Assembly (NCBI GenBank): GCA_947561585.1 | Contig: CANNZV010000120.1 | Coordinates: 248,001-312,000, forward strand | DNA length: 64,000 nucleotides | Direction: 5' to 3' | DNA from: Caprella mutica | Taxonomy: Eukaryota; Arthropoda; Malacostraca; Amphipoda; Caprellidae | Shown here: positions 58,424 through 64,000 of the stretch, piece after piece | Position numbering within the stretch: position 1 is the first letter of the stretch | Layout: every line of letters begins with the position of its first letter | Position numbers and translations under genes: made by a program | Notes under the pieces: generated by a model | Database searches by the model: none | Seen by the model: only the letters and a program-made list of their open reading frames with translations | Told to the model about the DNA's origin: nothing

Positions 58424-61400
58424 CTGAAAAAGACACGGGAAATATAAAAATTATTGTCTATTAATAGTCTTAAAATTTCACAATTAGGGTAAGAACATCA
58501 CTTTTATGACAAAAGACTGGAGTAAGAACTCAAATAAGCAAAATAAAGTAAATTTAAGAACACGAGTGGATGAATATTCTAATGACGAGTTATAACTAAA
58601 AAAAAATCATAACTTCCAAATTTGGATTGAAAGCAAGTAGTGAAGTTAGACTTCAGTTGGCAATATTTTACTAATCTATCCCACACTTCCAGTTGATAAA
58701 AGAACATTCCAAAACTCACGAGCCACTTTTGTGAACCCTGTAGGTTACGTATCTCCCACCCTGCCTAGATCTGGAACCCTTGTGTGCTATCACTGACCGA
58801 AGAGTGTAGCCCAACCTGTCTTCTTGTCTTTGTCGCCTGCGAAACAAATGGTGAAAGGTAACATTTTAACATAAACATGAAGTGTTTACCAAGACTCATT
58901 GAAGAGCATTGTCTTCATATACCACAATGTAATGAGCAAAAGTAAACTTTAAATTTAAATTAGGTACCAAAATGAGTTATTTTATTTTAATAATCTAGGT
59001 AAGCCAACAGAATCTTATGGTTTCATAAATTTATATGTAAATCTTAAATTTGTCTTTATATTAATAAATTTTGGAAACCATTATCGACTAGGTTAGACGT
59101 ATATTATTGGGAATTTATAAAAAAACGTATTTATCAAGAACATTGACTTACTCAGGGCTGTTCATGAATTTCGGATCCAGTTCTTCTTTACCCTGTTATG
59201 CGAGAAACGGAATTTAAAGTTAGTTTTTGTTGCATTCTAAATTAATTAGCCACAATTAATTAGCTTTTCATTAAGGGGAAATAGATGGAATCCTTCACAC
59301 AATCACTCATTAATATAGATGGTAATTGAAATGATCCATTTCTTATGAAATAATGCTTCAGTAATAAATTTCTTTACCCAAAATGTAAAGATAGTAATTA
59401 TCTCTTAATAATAGACCTAATAGAAAATTTGTAATATAAATGAGAAATAGATATAATTTCTTCACCTGTTTAATTCCGGTCTTCTCATAATCCATTGATT
59501 TACTTTTTGATTTGGGAGTAATAGATTTATTCCTAGGCCTTTGTTTAGGAGACCAAGCAGTTTCTTCATCACTTGTATTCATGACTTTAGATTTTTTCAA
59601 GTGCTTTTTTGGGGTGCCTGGCTTTTTTAGAATGGCACTTTTTTTCACCTCTACCTCGCTGGTGGATGTCGCAAGACTTCCAGCTTCGATTCCTGATGAA
59701 GAATCAATTGCAGATTTAGAAGATTGGCCAGAAAATTCATCATCAGCTGCATCAGAAGAGTCCATTCTACGAGTTGCAGAAAGTATTGCATCTAGTCCTG
59801 GTTTCTTTACGTCTGTTTTCAGTACAGACTTAACTTCTTTAGATGGAGTTGGCTGTTCGTCAATACTCAAAGTTTGAGAAGTAGATGGCTGGTCTTCGCC
59901 GCTAGTTAGTTCCTCAGAAGTTACTTGCTTCCCTATTGACACAAGTTTCTTCGTAGCACATTCTTCCTGTTCATCCAAGTTCTCTTCTATTTCTTCAAAT
60001 TTCTTTTTCAGTTCACTACTTATCTTGTTGGGATCTTGTTTCTTTTCAGCCTCATTAGCAATTCTCAGTAAATCCTTATCAACACCAAGGAAGCTCCACT
60101 GTAGAAGCTTCTTGGATAGTTTCTCCTCACGGTCCCTGTCATACTTTAGTGGAGAACTCTTGCGCAAATGTGTGTAGCAGTAAGGCATCAGATCAATGCT
60201 GTGAATGAACTCCACCTTGTGATTCTTCTTCAGAAAGAAATCTGGACTATGGTAACGATCAACGTGCAGAACTAGAATGTCCGGAGGCTGCAATAGAAAT
60301 CAGTCAATTTCATTTTTGTTACGAGAAAGTGAAATTACTTTTAATTCTGGTCTTACATTTTAACAGTTATGTTTTGTGAGGAAAAAGATAAACAGAGTAC
60401 TCTTTCAAAAAACGAGTTTTAAATTAAAATTTGCTTTGTGGATCGACCTAAAGGTTTAATAATTCACCTGTCCGATAGTAGACCTCTGAACAAAGTCAGT
60501 CTCTGTATGATTCCCACTAGTATCAGTGCATTTCTGACACATCTTTCTCACTACTTTGCGCACACAGTGAGCATTCAACAAATCCTCTATTCTGAAGGTA
60601 AGTGGGAAGCCTTCCGGAATATTCAGTTTGATTTGATGAAATGGAACCCAATCCAGAGAGTTCTGAGATAAGAAATAAATATTAAATATAATATATAATA
60701 TATAAACTAATAATATTTTTAACTCATTTAAATCCCTTACAGTTTTACAGACAGTGCAAAAACTATGAACAGCCATTGTTCCTCGTAAAGGTCCGTTGAT
60801 AGATTGCAATGTTCCAGGCATAGATATACGGTACGGTTCATAGATAGGAAAGGGCTCGAGTTGACTGATGCACTCCTTTCCATCACTCATAACGGCCAAA
60901 CCAGAATAAGGAAGACGCCTGTCTTTCAAGAGGTCTTCTTCTTTCACACCGAATGGTCTGGCAGAATGATCCCCAAAGCCATTGTCACGTTCAACAGTTA
61001 ACAGTTCCTCTTGAATTCTATCGAAGAGGTGAAACCAATGCTCGTCACTGTTTTTCAATTCGTACGGCACAACACTTGATGAAAAGTACTCTTGTAACAG
61101 ACACCGAATTGTCACAGTCTTGTTCCTTGGATCACCAATGCCTGTTTGAAAACAAAGAATCATATGCAAGAAATCTCACAATTAAGCAAATTTCAATAGT
61201 TTGATATTTTTCTTACGCTTTATAGTCTCCAACAGCTCTACGATCAGCGGCATCTTCTTCCAATGCTTGCCGTATATCCTGTCACTTAGCTTATCCTGCT
61301 TCTCGAAGTTATCCAGCATTTCAATAGGACCGCATTTCCTATCTTCGACTTGAGGAGCATATTTTTCAAGTGGGCGTTGCAACAAGAACGTCAACCAGTG

Positions 61401-63193
61401 TCTGAATCTACAACTACCAGAAAGAGCTTGAACAAGAGCTACGATGTAGCAGGAATCATCAAAAGGATTTTTCACTCCCGAAATAGGCTTATCTGCAAAT
61501 TTACAAAAAAAACGTGTTTCATTTGAAGTTAACAAAATCTATTTGAATATCAGTGCATCTTTGAGTTGGATTGATATCAAACCATAAAGAGACCGCCAAT
61601 CCTTGTCCACCATGCAGATTTGATCAAATTCGTTATCAATGTAGTTGCTTTGGTGCTTGAGCCATTGGAAGATTTCATCACCAATGTAAATGGTACAAGA
61701 CAGGCCGGCTATTGCGATAATATCCTTGGTGGGACTTCTATTAGCTGAAAAATTGATATATACATTTAGAACACGTATCCGATATAGGTACACGTATTTT
61801 ATGTTGAATCAGAGAAATGAAGTGCTAAAGCTTCGAACTAATAGGGCGTTGGATTATTGAATAGTAAGTGTTCAAGTAACTAGAATCTGATCCTAGTATA
61901 AAATCATTGAAAATGGACGTTCAAGAAGAAGATAGTGTTGCAAATATCGTTTAATATTTTTAGTGTCAATTTTATTATCAAGTTTTCATGCTTGGTTTTC
62001 GTGCGAGAAGCCAATGATTTATTATCTGAAGTATATTAAAATTCACCTTTATCTAAATATTAGATTAGATTTACCTAGATGGCGTTTGAAAAAACGTAAA
62101 AATTCTATTTCTTTTGAGTTGAAATTAGCACTTCTAAGTAAAAAGAACTTCGTAGGACGTAGGGTTAGACTATAAAGATATATAACAAAGAAACAAATTT
62201 GGACATTCAAAATACACGAGTTCAGTCTGTTCAGATAAATTATGAAAAGCATTAGCAGCATTGATTCAAACAATATAAAATTACTTGGAAGAGACAGTTA
62301 CTGATAGTGATAGTAAAGGAGAAAACTAAAAGATTATATAGTCTACTACAGTTTAGAGTTGAAGGCCCGTTTACACGGTACGATAAATTGGACCGATTTA
62401 TTATAATGAAGAGGTTGTTACAATTTATCATATGTAAACAAGAGATCGTAGCGATTTACTGGAGTTGGAATTGGATTTTGTGATCGGTGCCAGCAGGCTT
62501 AAATTTATACGAATCGTAACGACAAATTTGGACATGTAAACAGGATTCCAAGAAATCGTTACAATTGGGCTCGGTATATATTACTCAACACATTTCAAAT
62601 GCAGACCACCATAATGTATCTTCCATGAGGGTTAGTAAAGACTAAATATTGAGTAAAAATAGTTGCGTGTTAACACTGTCTCGATCATCCGATAAATTGT
62701 AACGGCCTGTGTTCAATAAATCGCTACAATTTACCGTAGCGTGTAAACGGGACTTTAAAGAGACTTCACTTAGAAGAAATCTTCAATTTAATTATATTGC
62801 TAACAGTACAGGCAATGGATATTATCTTTGTATACGGTAGGCCAAGCAGGTGAATTGCGGCCCATTAACTAACTGCGGCCTCTAACAACAAACGTCGTAG
62901 TTTCAAAACACACTTTAAAAACATAGAGTAATAAATTATAGCATGCACTGCGCTTATTATGATAGCTATGCAACATTTTAATGTAATTTCTGTTCAGAAT
63001 GTTTTAGAGACAGTCTTGAAGAGGACCGCAATTAAAAATTAAAGGGCCGCAATTTACCTGCGTGACCCTATAAGTACTATAGAAACAGTAATTGATAGAT
63101 ACTTACCGATGTCCACAGTCAGATTCAAAAGAGAAGTTATTTGTGAAATAACCATATTGATTAAAAAATGTTTTAAATTGCTATAAATATCTT
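58279..63193 (-). CDS. Divergent ubiquitin-specific protease, C-terminal nine exons (5' end outside window)
   Basis: Exons: 63107-63193, 61583-61744, 61217-61492, 60741-61141, 60468-60662, 59466-60287, 59152-59192, 58720-58836, 58279-58423; all GT-AG, phases close, about 748 codons visible. USPs remove ubiquitin from proteins. Seen: Cys box GVKNPFDDSCYIVALVQAL; QDAHEF-like NSDEHWFHLFDRIQEEL; finger CxxC pairs FCTVC and MCQKC; PPDILVLHVDRYHS; a ~200-residue Ser/Glu/Lys-rich insertion; LGYTLRSVIAHKGS; GGRYVTY, where a catalytic His (GHY) is expected; CNDS. Loss of that His suggests an inactive or unusual enzyme. The first visible exon starts with an acceptor (TATTTCAG), so the N terminus lies to the right. 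I cannot assign a USP number. Confidence 0.87.
58720..58836 (-). CDS. USP gene exon with the altered His box
   Basis: ERQRQEDRLGYTLRSVIAHK then SRQGGRYVTYRVHKSG; the Arg codon AGA at 58752-58754 stands where GHY is expected. Acceptor TTTCGCAG, donor TC|GTGAGT. Confidence 0.86.
59152..59192 (-). CDS. USP gene 41-nt micro-exon
   Basis: GKEELDPKFMNSP plus 2 nt. Acceptor CATAACAG, donor GA|GTAAGT. Short but phase-consistent with both neighbours. Confidence 0.75.
59466..60287 (-). CDS. USP gene large exon: palm strand plus low-complexity insertion
   Basis: Starts PPDILVLHVDRYHSPDFFLK, then VEFIHSIDL; after about residue 60 it is rich in Ser, Glu and Lys with KKKFEEIEENL (possible coiled coil) and basic PKSKSKS stretches. 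Ends TGIKQ at donor GTGAAG. Confidence 0.86.
60468..60662 (-). CDS. USP gene exon with the second zinc pair
   Basis: NSLDWVPFHQIKLNIPEGFP through IEDLLNAHC and MCQKCTD to STIGQ. Acceptor TTATCTCAG, donor CAG|GTGAAT. Confidence 0.88.
60741..61141 (-). CDS. USP gene exon with the QDAHEF-like box and first zinc pair
   Basis: IGDPRNKTVTIRCLLQEYF through HWFHLFDRIQEEL to FCTVCKT. Acceptor TTCAAACAG, donor ACT|GTAAGG. Confidence 0.88.
61217..61492 (-). CDS. USP gene exon with the Cys box
   Basis: Encodes KPISGVKNPFDDSCY; the cysteine codon is at 61449-61451. Ends LLETIK at donor C|GTAAGA. Acceptor AATTTGCAG. Confidence 0.88.
61583..61744 (-). CDS. USP gene exon (pre-catalytic segment)
   Basis: NRSPTKDIIAIAGLSCTIYI to DWRSLY. 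Acceptor ATTTTTCAG; donor G|GTTTGA is weak, but the phase match to the next exon supports it. Confidence 0.78.
62361..62757. mobile_element. MITE with CCCGTTTACAC termini in a USP intron
   Basis: Left GCCCGTTTACACGGTACGAT; the right end on the other strand is GTCCCGTTTACACGCTACGG. Repeated ATCGNTACAATTTA-type motifs lie inside. About 395 bp. Confidence 0.75.
62838..63070. mobile_element. MITE with GCAGGT.AATTGCGGCCC termini
   Basis: Left TAGGCCAAGCAGGTGAATTG; the right end on the other strand is TAGGGTCACGCAGGTAAATTG. Both continue CGGCCC. The TA at each end could be a TA target duplication. Lies just before the first visible USP exon. Confidence 0.7.
63107..63193 (-). CDS. USP gene, first visible exon (internal)
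   Basis: Phase 1 in and out; encodes DIYSNLKHFLINMVISQITS and LLNLTVDI, helical. Acceptor CTATTTCAG, donor G|GTAAGT. An internal Met (codon at 63155-63153) could be mistaken for the start. Confidence 0.75.
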
Positions 63194-63329
63194 CTGAAAT
63201 AGAGGTTATAAATAAAGTACATAAATGAAAAGAACTTTAATATTTGATAAAGGAAAGACAACCACTTTCTATATTTTCTTCAAAAATAGTTTATTAATAA
63301 AGTAAAACCTAGGTGGTTAGCGATCTACC

Positions 63330-63480
63330 TCTGAGACAAAAGCCATATCAATGATGATGTCAAAATGGAAATTAAATAAAATTGACTAAGAAGCAGACAG
63401 AAAGGAAAGTGGCTCAATTAACAAAGTCATCAACGATTATTTGAAAAAGTTATGAATACAGAAACTATTCACCGTAAATA
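63330..63480 (+). repeat. Decayed fragment of the 'TTTAACGTCTG' repeat
   Basis: GACGTCAAAATGG-like start, AAGCAGACAGAAAGGAAAGT, then divergent. Confidence 0.55.
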
Positions 63481-63559
63481 CAATAGACTACAAAGATAAA
63501 GAGCATAAGCATATGCTTATTAACCATAAGCCTAGCTATATTTAATTTCGTAGGGGTAT

Positions 63560-63960
63560 AACTTACTTTGAAACCATAGGCCATACCTATCGTTAAAGGT
63601 GTTGGAAGAAGCAGTCAGAAAGGAAAGTGCATGGCTCCTCGAGCAAAATCACCTGTCATCTTTGGTGACCATCTAATAGATGCAGAAAAGCTACTCCGTG
63701 AATGCAGTCACAAAGAAATGTGACAAGTTCCAGTGGATGCACTGACTGATGCAAGAGGAAAATGAAGAGGTGATAGTAAATGAATCCTATGAGCCTACTT
63801 ATCACAAAAATCCAAGACTTCGTAGTTGAAAAGCATAACCCATGCAATATCCTCTAAAACTACAAACAGTGGTAAAATGAAAAGAAAATCAGTATTCCAA
63901 ATAAAAACAGTTACAAAAGCTCCATATAAAGCACCCTATGGGGCAATGCATGGTTCCTAG
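63560..63960 (+). repeat. Interspersed repeat family 'TTTAACGTCTG', copy 6
   Basis: GGAAGAAGCAGTCAGAAAGG, AATGTGACAAG, GAAGAGGTGATAGTAAATGA, ATCCAAGACTTCGTAG and a tail like copies 4-5. More decayed than copies 2-4. Confidence 0.75.
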
Positions 63961-64000
63961 CCTAGGGTTAGAAAAAAAGAGGTAATAATGGGAAAAAAGG

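Noticed and set aside
59512..59877. 121-codon plus-strand frame
   Set aside because: Antisense shadow of the USP low-complexity exon.
63107..63155. Translation start of the USP gene at the Met codon 63155-63153
   Set aside because: The frame stays open upstream to an acceptor TATTTCAG at 63194 with matching phase, so the exon is more likely internal.
57637..63847. Similar minus-strand frames at 57637-57849 and 63656-63847 reading GFIYY.LFIFL
   Set aside because: Same antisense frame of two copies of an interspersed repeat; similarity comes from the repeat, and other copies are interrupted.

Overview
The window is AT-rich eukaryotic DNA: split genes with GT-AG introns, long minisatellite arrays and many non-autonomous DNA transposons. 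The best organism clue is a secreted leucine-rich-repeat gene at 38801-46273 that resembles the 'Oplophorus-luciferin 2-monooxygenase non-catalytic subunit' family, which is expanded in crustaceans. An arthropod, probably a crustacean, is my inference; no species can be named from the sequence alone.

Layout. (1) 1319-22952, minus strand: a UDP-glucose 4-epimerase (GALE) gene whose introns are largely made of different minisatellites. Two consecutive 193-bp exons (6892-7084 and 5080-5272) encode the same protein segment with the same phases and fit only as mutually exclusive alternatives. At three exons the minisatellite starts exactly at the 5' splice site. (2) 22953-31053: repeat-rich DNA upstream of GALE with no gene that I can support. 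(3) 31054-34710: a divergent pair of two-exon GT8 glycosyltransferases of the glucoside xylosyltransferase (GXYLT) type. (4) 35450-38190: nested hAT-like elements with TGCATATG-rich arrays. (5) 38801-46273: the LRR gene, four exons, with a 3.4-kb non-LTR retrotransposon (PHD finger, reverse transcriptase, restriction-like endonuclease, poly(A) tail) inserted in coding exon 1. The target duplication is visible and the interrupted exon resumes in frame on the far side. (6) 46548-57301: a nest of hAT-like elements, a 1.33-kb fold-back element, a 24-bp-TIR MITE, copies of a ~400-500 bp repeat and a decayed tyrosine recombinase gene. (7) 58279-63193, minus strand: the C-terminal nine exons of a divergent ubiquitin-specific protease (USP) that keeps the Cys-box cysteine but has Arg in place of the His-box histidine; its N terminus lies beyond the right edge.

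The genes do not form a pathway, although GALE (UDP-sugar supply) and the GXYLT-like pair (UDP-sugar users) both belong to glycosylation. The strongest points for follow-up are the GALE alternative exons, which change the residue known to control substrate size; the minisatellites that start at splice donors; the recent retrotransposon knock-out of the LRR gene; and the USP without its canonical histidine. All exon models come from reading splice sites and frame by eye. In every gene the phases close exactly, which is the main support.
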